Assembly: GCA_900545705.1 (NCBI GenBank)
Contig: URAK01000001.1
Span: 186,001 to 250,000 of the forward strand
DNA from: an uncultured Opitutales bacterium
Lineage (GTDB): Bacteria; Verrucomicrobiota; Verrucomicrobiia; Opitutales; Intestinicryptomonadaceae
Length of the DNA stretch: 64,000 nt
Reading direction: 5' to 3'
Under the pieces are notes generated by a model. The model searched no databases. It had not been told where the DNA came from and saw only the letters and a program-made list of their open reading frames with translations. Position numbers and translations under genes: made by a program. Shown here piece after piece: positions 36,198 to 44,364 of this stretch; the stretch's first letter is position 1; each line of letters begins with the position of its first letter.

Positions 36198-36809
36198 GCT
36201 GTTTCCAATATTGGAATTTTGAATTTTTTGGTGGAATTTGCTTTATGCTTGTGGCGTACTTTTATTGTGCATTTTTTTTTCGTTTAGCAACTGCCATAAA
36301 ATTGAATAAGCGGGAAACGAGCCGCAATTTAGTATGAATTGAATTGGGACTTTCCCGCATTTTGTGCGAAAATGGCAAGTACGGCATGCAGAGTAACCGG
36401 CGCTGCGAAATTTTTTATATTGCGCAAATCGGAGCTAAGAGAATTTTTAGAAAATTTTACAATCCGCAATGAAACTTTAAAAATATAAAATTGCGGAAAT
36501 AGCTTCGGCTGGATAAGGCAGTGTTATTTATCAAATCCGGATATTTTGCCTACCCCTTGGCTCGGCGCGGATACCGCATAAAATTTGCGCAAAATGCAGT
36601 ATGCTCAGCATTCGTTTAAAGGTTTCACATAAAAGAAGTATGCCGCAATTCTCCGTTCAATAAACATTCAAAAAAAGGGTACGGTTCTTCCGCATTATTG
36701 CGGGGGTCTTTTAAATCGGCAGTTATCGAATAAAACGTTTTGGAAATTCGCACATAGTGCTTGCGGAAATAGTACAGTCTTTATAAAATTCGTTTAAATA
36801 AAAATAAAA
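36198..36809. other. Non-coding stretch upstream of the Sel1-repeat gene
   Basis: About 610 AT-rich bases. No gene, clear promoter pair or RNA fold was recognised. Confidence 0.5.
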
Positions 36810-38369
36810 GTGCTAATTTTATTTTCAGATTTTTTTAGAAAAATTAAGCGAAGCGCGCCAATGCTTGCGGTTGCAGCATTTATTGCTTTTTGCGCAAATG
36901 CAGTCGTTGCCGCCGAAGCTGAAACGGCAAAACAGCCTTCGCCCGACTCCCGACAAGCGGCTGGCGATTCAGAAAAGCCGAATACCGGGCAAAATGGCAA
37001 AACCGAGAGCGGCGTAAAATCTTCCTCAGAATTAGAGTTCTCCGATATGGCTGAAACTCTTGCGGCCGCAATGGATTGGGATAAAATCCCGACGACCACT
37101 GCGGCAGAATACGCGGCGGCGAAAAAGGCGGCAGATGCGGGCAACCCTGCAGCCCAGTTTGCGGTAGGCGCGGCGAATCTACTCGGGGCGGGGTGCGAAA
37201 AAAATTTGCAGACGGCTGCGATGTATATGTCGATGTCGGCTTTCTCAAAGTACCCGCTCGGAATGTTCGGCCTTGCAGTTTGCATGCGCGACGCAAAGGG
37301 AATGCCGGAAAGCCCAAAATCGTCTTACGCTTATTTTAAGAGAGCAGCCCAAGCCGGTTGCGCTCGCGCAGCGAACGCGCTCGGCGTATGCTACTATAAC
37401 GGATACGGCGCGGAGAAAAATTATTCAAAAGCTGTGGAGCTATTTAAACGCGCGGCTGACGCCGGGGTTGCAAGGGCGTATGTTTCGCTCGGAAGGGCGG
37501 CATTGGAGGGCTTGGGATTGCAGAAAAGCGCGGCGGCGGCACGCGGATACTGGGAGGAGGGCGTAAAATTGGGCAGCGCCGTGGCGCAGAATAATCTCGC
37601 GATATTGCTCATAAAAGGCCTTGATTCAAATCCAGACGAGATACGCGGAATGTCGCTTTTAAAGGAGAGCGCAATGCGCGGCTATCCGCCGTCGCAGGCA
37701 ACTTACGGGCTTTCGCTCATACAGGGAATCGGGGTGGCGCGCGACGCCCGCGAGGGCTTTAAATTCTTGGAGCTTTCCGCCCAGTCGGGCGACCGCGAGG
37801 CGCAAAATAATCTTGCCGCATGCTATTTTAACGGAATAGGCACTCCGCAGAATTACGATTTAGCAATAAGTTGGTATAAGAAGGCGGCGATAGGCGGCTT
37901 CGCAGATGCGCAAAACAATTTGGGCGACTGCTATCTAAATGGCTACGGAATTGCGAAAGATGAGGGGGAGGCCGTGAAATGGTACAGGCGCGCCGCTTTT
38001 CAGGGCAATGTTTCGGCGCAGAGCAATCTCGGGTACTGTTATTTAAACGGGATTGGAATAGGCAGGAATGCTTCCGACGCAATAAAATGGCTAAGAAAAG
38101 CGGCTGAGGCCGGCGACATTTCGGCACAGAGCAATCTTGGGACGTGCTATGTAAACGGTGTCGGAGTTGGGGTTGACTACAAGGAGGGAGTAAAGTGGCT
38201 CGAAAAATCGGCGGCGGCGGACGATCCTCAGGCTCTCGGGAATCTTGGTGCGTGCTACTACAACGGCTTGGGTGTCCCGCAAGACACTGAGAAAGGCGTA
38301 ATTCTGATTCGCAAGGCTGCAAAACTCGGCAACGAGGAGGCACAGAAGGCCCTCATGCGCATTCGATAA
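36810..38369 (+). CDS. Exported Sel1-like (TPR-related) repeat protein
   Basis: A 519-residue protein built mostly of Sel1-like repeats of about 36 residues. At least ten are visible, with the recurring pattern A(Q/R)xNLGxCYxNGxG followed by A(I/V)KWxxKAA, from about residue 110 to the end. A GTG start at 36810 is preferred because it supplies the basic n-region FRKIKR ahead of the hydrophobic run LAVAAFIAFCANAVVAA; the first ATG, 18 codons in, would leave a signal peptide without positive charge. Sel1 proteins are usually scaffolds for protein-protein contacts, here in the periplasm. The partner is unknown and the gene appears to stand alone. Confidence 0.85.
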   Translation: MLILFSDFFRKIKRSAPMLAVAAFIAFCANAVVAAEAETAKQPSPDSRQAAGDSEKPNTGQNGKTESGVKSSSELEFSDMAETLAAAMDWDKIPTTTAAEYAAAKKAADAGNPAAQFAVGAANLLGAGCEKNLQTAAMYMSMSAFSKYPLGMFGLAVCMRDAKGMPESPKSSYAYFKRAAQAGCARAANALGVCYYNGYGAEKNYSKAVELFKRAADAGVARAYVSLGRAALEGLGLQKSAAAARGYWEEGVKLGSAVAQNNLAILLIKGLDSNPDEIRGMSLLKESAMRGYPPSQATYGLSLIQGIGVARDAREGFKFLELSAQSGDREAQNNLAACYFNGIGTPQNYDLAISWYKKAAIGGFADAQNNLGDCYLNGYGIAKDEGEAVKWYRRAAFQGNVSAQSNLGYCYLNGIGIGRNASDAIKWLRKAAEAGDISAQSNLGTCYVNGVGVGVDYKEGVKWLEKSAAADDPQALGNLGACYYNGLGVPQDTEKGVILIRKAAKLGNEEAQKALMRIR

Positions 38370-38830
38370 TTTAGGGGGAGAGGGAGGGAAAATAACTTCT
38401 TTCCGCCTTGTATCGGGATAAGCGTAGAGGGAATAAACATGCCCGCATTGAGCAATATCAATGCCGCCGCGGGCATAGTTTACGCGGTGGTGAGTTCAAG
38501 AGCGGCGTTAACTATTGCCGATTCATCTATATCGAAAAAACAGTCAAAATTTTTTTCAAATGCGCTTTATAGAGACTTTATTGTTTGCACTAAAATACGG
38601 GTGCAAAAAATTTTTTTCAGAAGTTGCGGTTTAGGACAAGTTTTAGAGTGTTATATTGAATTGCCGCATCGCGCAAAAAAAAGGCGCATAAAAATAAAAT
38701 GCGCCGATTTGCAGGATAAATATATTTTGGCTTCCATCGTAAAATATGGTAAGCTCAACTTAGCATTGGTTGCCCAACCCAATGGGCAAATTCAGATATT
38801 ACTTTACCGAATTTCTGCCGCAAAATAACT
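38370..38830. other. Non-coding stretch between convergent genes
   Basis: An AT-rich stretch. A plus-strand open frame of 129 codons at 38439-38828 was considered and not accepted: no ribosome binding site, no domain and poor codon use. Nothing else recognised. Confidence 0.45.
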
Positions 38831-38877
38831 CCCGGCAATAATTTTATTGCTGTAGGCCAACTGAAAACATTGCCGGG
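38831..38877. terminator. Long-loop inverted repeat, possible bidirectional terminator of fabH and the Sel1 gene
   Basis: CCCGGCAAT (38831-38839) pairs perfectly with ATTGCCGGG (38869-38877) across a 29-base loop. The left arm also begins a competing tight hairpin (GCAATAA/TTATTGC from 38834). GTTTT follows on the plus strand and ATTTT on the minus strand. The T-runs are poor, so the terminator role is tentative. Confidence 0.4.
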
Positions 38878-38977
38878 GTTTTAAGAAGCCTATTTGAATG
38901 CCAAAAAACTTAAAAACAGCTTTTATAAAACTTCCATAAATTTTAAAAATATCTGTCTTTGAGATTTGGCTAAAATG

Positions 38978-39979
38978 CTAGAACTTTATGAGAGTGGCTC
39001 CCCATGTAAGCCCCGCGCCAAAAGCCACGAGCAACACCATGTCGCCCTTCTTTACGCGCCCGTCTCTTACAACTTCGTCGAGAGCTATCGGTATGGACGC
39101 CGACGAAGTGTTGCCGTAGTCCTTTATGTTAACATAAACTTTATCCGAAGGAATTTTCAGCCTCTTGGCGACAGTCTCTATTATGCGGGTATTGGCTTGG
39201 TGGGGAATCAAGAGCGCCACGTCGTCCGCCGTCACTCCGCACAGGTCCAGAACTTCGAGAGCCTTTTCCTGCATTATTCTAACGGCGTGTTTAAAGACTT
39301 CCCTGCCGTCCATTTTCAGGTAGTGGAGCTTGTTCTTCACCGTGTATTCGCTCGGAGGCATTGCCGAGCCGCCCGCGGGCATGCAAAGCATCGCAGTATC
39401 CGAGCCGTCGGCACCCAAAACATTCCCGAGAATCCCGACATTTTCCTCTTCGCTTGCCGAAAGCACGACAGCCCCGGAGCCGTCGCCAAACAGCACGCAT
39501 GTTGAGCGATCCTGCCAGTCGAGCATAGAGCTCATCTTTTCCGAACTCACCACGAGGGCGTTCTTGTACCTTCCCGACGCCATCATGCTTGTTGCAACTT
39601 CCATTCCATAGACAAACCCTGAGCAGGCTGCTTCGAGATCGAAGCATGGAATATTGTTCCGTATGCCGAGCTTCGCTTGCAATATGCAGGCTGTCGACGG
39701 AAAGAGCATATCGGGGTTTACCGTCGTCACAATCACAAGGTCAATGTCGTGCGGAGTAAGCCCCGCGCTTTCTATCGCCGCTTTCGACGCTTTTAAAGCC
39801 ATGTCTGACGTGGTTTCTCCGTCGGCGGCAATGCGGCGGCACTTAATTCCCGACCTCCCGTATATCCATTCGTCGCTCGTATCGACTATCTTTGCGAGGT
39901 CGTCGTTCGTGACAATTTTTTCGGGCACATATTTGCCGGTGCCTTTTATCACTATTGAGTTTGGTCTTTTGTTCTTCAT
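38978..39979 (-). CDS. fabH: 3-oxoacyl-ACP synthase III (beta-ketoacyl-ACP synthase III)
   Basis: A 333-residue condensing enzyme that starts fatty acid synthesis from acetyl-CoA and malonyl-ACP. The catalytic triad is visible: Cys119 in EAACSGFVYG, His260 in IPHQANTRI and Asn290 in DYGNTSSASI. Length and order match FabH. It follows plsX by 80 bases on the same strand, in the conserved rpmF-plsX-fabH arrangement known from E. coli and many other bacteria. Confidence 0.95.
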   Translation of the reverse strand: MKNKRPNSIVIKGTGKYVPEKIVTNDDLAKIVDTSDEWIYGRSGIKCRRIAADGETTSDMALKASKAAIESAGLTPHDIDLVIVTTVNPDMLFPSTACILQAKLGIRNNIPCFDLEAACSGFVYGMEVATSMMASGRYKNALVVSSEKMSSMLDWQDRSTCVLFGDGSGAVVLSASEEENVGILGNVLGADGSDTAMLCMPAGGSAMPPSEYTVKNKLHYLKMDGREVFKHAVRIMQEKALEVLDLCGVTADDVALLIPHQANTRIIETVAKRLKIPSDKVYVNIKDYGNTSSASIPIALDEVVRDGRVKKGDMVLLVAFGAGLTWGATLIKF

Positions 39980-40059
39980 TTCTGCGCGTTAATATTTTGT
40001 TGCAGATTTTTCGGCGCCTATAAATTGAGATCGCCGATATTTTTATTGGCTAAAGAACT

Positions 40060-41145
40060 TTATTTTTTTTGCGTCTGCTCGGAGTCTTTCTGGGCGGCGG
40101 CGAGGCGGTTTTGCTCGCGCGCGGCGGCGAGATTTGCGACGTCGGAGGCGATGCGGTCGTTCATGCGTTTGCGCAGGCAACGCAGGGTGATTTCTATCGC
40201 GCCTGCAATTTGTTTCCGGTTGCTCGAGCCGTGCGCTTTCACAACTAGCCCGTTGAGCCCCAAAAGCGGCGCCCCTGAGAATTTGTCTATCGGCAGGCGC
40301 TTTTTCATTCGCATAAAAGCTCCCTTTGCAAGCAGCATTCCGATTTTGGAAATCCACGACTTGTACACCTCTTCCTTTATGATTTCCTTAAAGAGGCGTA
40401 CGGAGCTTTCAAGAGATTTTAACACGACGTTTCCCGTGAACCCGTCGCATACGACGACATCGTACTGCCCGTCGAAAAGATTGAAGCCTTCGAGCAGCCC
40501 TCCGTAATTTATGACCCCTTCCTGCGCCTTAAAAAGCCTGTGGGCGGTTTGCACAAGCATGTTGCCCTTACCGTCTTCAGTGCCATTGCTAAGCAAACCA
40601 ACGCGCGGATTTTTTGCGCCGAGGGCGATTTTAGCGTAGTTCGCGCCGAGTATTGCGTTGTCGACGAGGCTCTCTGGTTTGGGGTCGGGGGAGGCGCCTA
40701 CGTCTATGAATATAAAATTTTTTATCTTTCCTGGGATTACCGTTCCGAGAGCAGGCCTTTCTATGCCTTGCATAGTGCGCAGCTTTATAGTGCCGCCCGC
40801 CATTAACGCTCCCGTGTTGCCGCAGCTGAGGACCGCGCTTGCAGTGCCGAGCTTGACAATCTCTATTGCCCGCATCATTGAGGAGTCTTTTTTTGTCTTA
40901 ATCGCCTGAATGGGCTTCTCGTCCATCTCTATGACTTCGGAGGCGTTATAGACCATAACGCGCGATTCCCTTATTAAGTTATGGCGAAGCAACATCGGCG
41001 TTATTATTTCCTCGTTGCCAACCACTATTATCCCGAATTCCGACTTATCTTCGGCAAGGGCTTTTTTTATGCCGATAATGATCTCCTCGGGCCCCATGTC
41101 CGAGCCCATTACATCTACGGCGATAGTTGGAATTTCGGGTTTCAT
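40060..41145 (-). CDS. plsX: Phosphate acyltransferase PlsX
   Basis: A 361-residue peripheral membrane enzyme that makes acyl-phosphate from acyl-ACP for phospholipid synthesis. The N-terminus TIAVDVMGSDMGPEEII is the family signature (DAMGGD-like), followed by SCGNTGALMAGGTIKLR and VCDGFTGNVVLKSLE. The C-terminal about 25 residues are alanine/glutamine-rich and extend past the usual fold. It sits between rpmF and fabH, a conserved neighbourhood. Confidence 0.94.
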   Translation of the reverse strand: MKPEIPTIAVDVMGSDMGPEEIIIGIKKALAEDKSEFGIIVVGNEEIITPMLLRHNLIRESRVMVYNASEVIEMDEKPIQAIKTKKDSSMMRAIEIVKLGTASAVLSCGNTGALMAGGTIKLRTMQGIERPALGTVIPGKIKNFIFIDVGASPDPKPESLVDNAILGANYAKIALGAKNPRVGLLSNGTEDGKGNMLVQTAHRLFKAQEGVINYGGLLEGFNLFDGQYDVVVCDGFTGNVVLKSLESSVRLFKEIIKEEVYKSWISKIGMLLAKGAFMRMKKRLPIDKFSGAPLLGLNGLVVKAHGSSNRKQIAGAIEITLRCLRKRMNDRIASDVANLAAAREQNRLAAAQKDSEQTQKK

Positions 41146-41314
41146 TTGGCGGTTAAGGGCGGGAAAGGCGCGGTTGCCGCGGTCAATCCCAATGCCGTTT
41201 TTGCGCGCAAAAGGGCGCTCGCAAAATTTTACGGCATATAAAAGAAAAAAACGCGGGAATTATTTATTGGAAATAAACCCGCATTACAATAAAAAATGAC
41301 TTCAAGCTTAGGTT

Positions 41315-41494
41315 TTAGACCTTGACGCTAATCACCTGGCGCCCACGGTACATTCCGTTCGAGGGATTGACTCTGTGGAGCATGAAGAAAGAGCCGTCAG
41401 TCTGGTCTTTTACAACCTGCGGAAGTTTGTATTTGTTGGCGGCGCGGCGAAGGCGCGTGCGCTGCTTAGACTGTTTGCGTTTTGGTTGACCCAT
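41315..41494 (-). CDS. rpmF: 50S ribosomal protein L32
   Basis: A 59-residue basic ribosomal protein. The start MGQPKRKQSKQRTRLRRA at 41494 is chosen over an in-frame codon 12 residues earlier, since it matches the L32 opening (MAVPKRRxSKSR) and is preceded by an AAGGT ribosome binding site. The C-terminal half HRVNPSNGMYRGRQV corresponds to the usual CxxCG...Y region, but all zinc-binding cysteines are absent, so this is the zinc-free form. It heads the rpmF-plsX-fabH cluster, 169 bases before plsX. Confidence 0.9.
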   Translation of the reverse strand: MGQPKRKQSKQRTRLRRAANKYKLPQVVKDQTDGSFFMLHRVNPSNGMYRGRQVISVKV

Positions 41495-41528
41495 GGTATT
41501 ACCTTTTAAATTTAATGAAAAGACAAAC

Positions 41529-41556
41529 AAGTTAGTTTGAATAACGGCATTGTCAA
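41529..41556 (-). promoter_or_regulatory. Probable promoter of rpmF-plsX-fabH
   Basis: On the minus strand, a consensus TTGACA (-35, at 41551-41556) and TAACTT (-10-like, at 41529-41534) are separated by 16 bases and lie about 35 bases before the rpmF start. Confidence 0.5.
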
Positions 41557-41790
41557 CAAATAATTTTATCTATTCTATGCCGGCTTATATTTTTGTACGG
41601 GCTTCCGGATTTTTAGGCTTTGGCGAAGTCTTCCGAATTTGCGCGGCGCGAAAACTGTTTAGGCTTGCTGGTATGCGGCAGTGAGCGTTGAAATTTAAAT
41701 CGCCGCATTTTTCCTGCGTTCAATTTTTCTTCCTGCCGCGCCGCCGTTGTCGGGCAGGGCGAGAAGGCGGATTAACGCGATATTTTTTAT

Positions 41791-41882
41791 GAATTTTCGG
41801 GCAAAATTGCCGCGGCATTTTTTTACGGATTTTCGAACCAAACTACCGCTTTCCCGCGAATTTTCAAGCAAGGCACTGCGTC
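41791..41882. repeat. Three degenerate tandem copies of a 31-36-base unit
   Basis: Copies begin at 41791, 41827 and 41858 with GRATTTTCRRRC-like openings followed by a CAAA/AAGG and TGCCGC-like stretch. They are strongly diverged. Translation in one frame gives the similar NFRAKLPRHFF and DFRTKLPLSRE, an effect of the repeat rather than of selection on protein. Confidence 0.5.
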
Positions 41883-41919
41883 AATCCTATCAAGTAGGCT
41901 GTTTATTTATCCTGCGCCA

Positions 41920-41947
41920 AGCCGCAAACAGAAGATTGTTTGCGGCT
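41920..41947. repeat. Perfect 10-base-pair hairpin without a T-run
   Basis: AGCCGCAAAC (41920-41929) and GTTTGCGGCT (41938-41947) flank an 8-base loop. Neither strand has a poly-T tail, so it is not a standard terminator. It lies about 145 bases after the mrp stop. Confidence 0.55.
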
Positions 41948-42091
41948 CTCGCCACATAAAAACTTGCGCCAAGCAAAATGCCTATCCCTTAATAGGCGGG
42001 CTCCGCATTTCTGTGTTCCGCGCGCAAATCCGCAAGTTTTAATTTTGCCTTTAATCGCGCCTCATGCCCGCAAAGCGGGAAGGCTTGCGGC

Positions 42092-43102
42092 TTACGGGAT
42101 AATCTTTCGCGACAATTCCCTAAAAATATTCCGTGCCCCTTCCGAAAGCTCGCGGGTATGCAGCGACTTGTCTATCGGAATCCGCGCGAGAATTTCAGTC
42201 CCGAGCTTTTTTGCGGCATCGTCGGCGTAGCCCTCGCCAAATATGTATTCGCGCGTGCCGTCGGGCATTTGCAGGTAGGCCATATTCTCGATAACGCCGA
42301 GAATCTTTACGCCGCTCTTCTCGAACGCCGCAGCTCCCCTTACTGCCGTTGTCGCGGCAAGCTCGTTCGGAGTAGTCACTATCGCAGCGCCGTCAATGGG
42401 TATGGTTTGTATTACGCTCAAAACGGCGTCTCCCGTCCCCGGGGGGAGGTCGAGAACCATTGCGTCGAGTTCTCCCCACTCGACTTCCCCCGCAAATTGT
42501 TTTATTGCGCTCGTCACCATCGGCCCGCGCCATAGCAGCGGCTGGGAGTCGTCAACGAGCATTCCCATGGATATTGTCTTAATTCCGTCCATCTGCGGGG
42601 GAATTATTTTTTGCTGGGCGTTTACCGACGGAAAAACTTTTTCGCCGAATAGAATAGTTGCGCTCGGCCCGTGGATATCGCAGTCCATAAGCCCGACTCT
42701 TGCGCTTCCGCCTGTCGAGAATCTCTCAGCCAGCGCCCTGGCGAGGTTTACAGCAACAGTGCTTTTACCGACACCCCCCTTGCCGGAGGCGACCGCTATC
42801 GTAAATTTTGCGCCCGACATTCCCTCCGGGGAACTCTCCGCGTGGACGGGCTGTTTCTTGGAGGGATCCTCCGCGAGCAGCGATACGTTGAATTCGCAAT
42901 CCGGAAATTTTTTAGACAGCTCATGCGCAGAATCCGATACCACTTTTTTTGCGGTGTCTTCGGCGCCGCCTGTGAATATTTTTATCTCTGCTTTTTTGCC
43001 GTCGATTTTAACGTACTTTACCATGCCGAACGACACTATGTCTTTGCTGTAAGGCGGATATTTTACGGCTTTTAGGGCGTCGAGTATTTCTTCTTTTGTC
43101 AT
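42092..43102 (-). CDS. mrp: Mrp/NBP35-type iron-sulfur cluster carrier ATPase
   Basis: A 336-residue P-loop ATPase thought to carry [4Fe-4S] clusters to target proteins, apt in a genome with a cluster-rich complex I. Residues about 1-80 form a MIP18/DUF59-type domain; the deviant Walker A GKGGVGKS is at about 107-114, followed by LMDCDIHGPSATILFG and VLDLPPGTGDAVLS. The CxxC pair of many Mrp proteins is not evident near the C-terminus, so cluster binding may differ. Its ATG overlaps the ruvA stop by four bases. Confidence 0.9.
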   Translation of the reverse strand: MTKEEILDALKAVKYPPYSKDIVSFGMVKYVKIDGKKAEIKIFTGGAEDTAKKVVSDSAHELSKKFPDCEFNVSLLAEDPSKKQPVHAESSPEGMSGAKFTIAVASGKGGVGKSTVAVNLARALAERFSTGGSARVGLMDCDIHGPSATILFGEKVFPSVNAQQKIIPPQMDGIKTISMGMLVDDSQPLLWRGPMVTSAIKQFAGEVEWGELDAMVLDLPPGTGDAVLSVIQTIPIDGAAIVTTPNELAATTAVRGAAAFEKSGVKILGVIENMAYLQMPDGTREYIFGEGYADDAAKKLGTEILARIPIDKSLHTRELSEGARNIFRELSRKIIP

Positions 43103-43695
43103 TTTGCGGATAGGGATAGTTTTATTAATTCTTCTGCGTTTGCGTCTTCGCCGAGTTTTGCGACTGCTAGCCTTACCGCCTTGTCGGCGTCGGCTGGTTT
43201 AACGCCGAGTGCTACGAGCGCCGAGAGCGCGTCAGAGACGTTTGTCGGCGATGACGGGTTGTATGGCAGGGGCGTTGAGCCTCCCGCGGAGGCTCCGAGG
43301 GCTTCGCGCAGTTCGAGCACGAGGCGTTCGGCGGTTTTTTTCCCGATGCCAGGGCACTTTGAAAGCAAAGATACGTCGCCCGCGGCGATTGCGCTTTTAA
43401 GCGAGGTCGACGACATTCTGCTTAGCATATTTAGCGCGATTTTAGGGCCTATGCCCGACACTTTTTCGACGAGCACCGCGAAGAAATCCCTGTCGGCTTC
43501 CGTAGCGAATCCGTATAGGGTTTGCGAGTCTTCGCGGTAGACTGCGAAAGTGTGCAGAAAAGTTTCCGAACCTAATTTGGGGAGTTTTTCGGCGGTTGTG
43601 ATGGGGATATTGACTCCGTAATAAACGCCGCCCACGTCGAGGACGGCGCTTAACGGGGAACTTTTTACAAGCTTTCCTCTTAGAGCTACAATCAT
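43099..43695 (-). CDS. ruvA: Holliday junction branch migration protein RuvA
   Basis: A 198-residue protein that binds Holliday junctions and loads the RuvB helicase. It has the N-terminal OB fold (MIVALRGKLVKSSP; FLHTFAVYREDSQTLYGF), two helix-hairpin-helix motifs (VSGIGPKIALNML and CPGIGKKTAERLV) and the C-terminal RuvB-contacting domain (DALSALVALGVKPADADKAV). No ruvB or ruvC adjoins it in the window. It precedes mrp with a four-base overlap. Confidence 0.95.
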   Translation of the reverse strand: MIVALRGKLVKSSPLSAVLDVGGVYYGVNIPITTAEKLPKLGSETFLHTFAVYREDSQTLYGFATEADRDFFAVLVEKVSGIGPKIALNMLSRMSSTSLKSAIAAGDVSLLSKCPGIGKKTAERLVLELREALGASAGGSTPLPYNPSSPTNVSDALSALVALGVKPADADKAVRLAVAKLGEDANAEELIKLSLSAK

Positions 43696-44204
43696 GGTAA
43701 AAAAAATATTTCGACTTTTAAATAATATCGGCCCTTTATTTTTACAAGTTATAAAATTAAAAGTCTTAGCCCGCGCGTGCGTACGTTAATTGGCGTTGAC
43801 AGTGGAAGGCAAATTTACGTTCCGATGCAGTGCCGATTTTGCGGGGCTTTTATATTGGCGCAAATATGGGCCGATAGTTTTTAGATTGTGATGATTGGCC
43901 CGCCGCATGCTTTGCGCGCTTTTTTTAATTCTGTTGTTTTCTTCTCATATTGCTTCTTTATGCGCGAAAAAAAGAGGCGAGATTTTTATATGTAAATTTT
44001 TTAATTGTGCAAAGGCGGACTTTAAAAAAAGGGGATTGGTTTTACATTTCATTTTATATTGCCGATTTGGAGTGGGCGGCAAGATATTCTGTTAGGCGCG
44101 CTCTTTTGAAAATCTTAAAACCGGCGAGCCTGGGCTTGTCTAAAATGGATTCCGCTCAGAGTGTAAATAATGGATATAAAAAGTATCCGCTGTTTTTTTG
44201 AATA
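43696..44204. other. Non-coding stretch upstream of ruvA
   Basis: About 510 AT-rich bases. Short plus-strand frames at 43895-44201 lack any recognisable product. No tRNA or structured RNA was identified. Confidence 0.5.
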
Positions 44205-44247
44205 TATAAAAAAGGACACCGCCTTGAAGTATCCTTCAAAGGCGGTG
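44205..44247 (-). terminator. Intrinsic terminator of the rsbU-to-flavoprotein operon
   Basis: A long stem, CACCGCCTTGAAG (44217-44229) against CTTCAAAGGCGGTG (44234-44247) with one bulged base and a 4-base loop. Read on the minus strand it is followed by TCC and seven T. It lies about 120 bases after the last gene of the operon. Confidence 0.88.
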
Positions 44248-44364
44248 CATATTATACATATGATGGGGGAGGAAATTTTTTATGTACGTATATTCATATG
44301 TTTTTATTTTTTATGCAAGAAAAATTTTAATTTTTTTTAATATCATTATCAATGAGTTGTGATT

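Larger units (their letters stand above)
41557..42091. other. Intergenic region with degenerate tandem repeats and a strong hairpin
   Basis: A 535-base gap between mrp (which ends here) and rpmF. It contains the tandem repeat at 41791-41882 and the hairpin at 41920-41947, both listed. No coding sequence is accepted; a 70-codon plus frame at 41747-41959 only reflects the repeats. Confidence 0.5.

Noticed and set aside
37828..38343. A long minus-strand open frame inside the Sel1-repeat gene
   Set aside because: It is a shadow of the repeat gene on the other strand; its periodic composition follows from the Sel1 repeats.
38439..38828. A 129-codon plus-strand open frame
   Set aside because: AT-rich, no start signal, no domain, and amino-acid composition unlike the real genes nearby.
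41747..41959. A 70-codon frame with repeated FRAKLP/FRTKLP motifs
   Set aside because: The protein repetition merely reflects the underlying degenerate DNA repeat.
43895..44201. Short plus-strand open frames upstream of the flavoprotein terminator
   Set aside because: Very AT-rich, mutually overlapping, no start signals.
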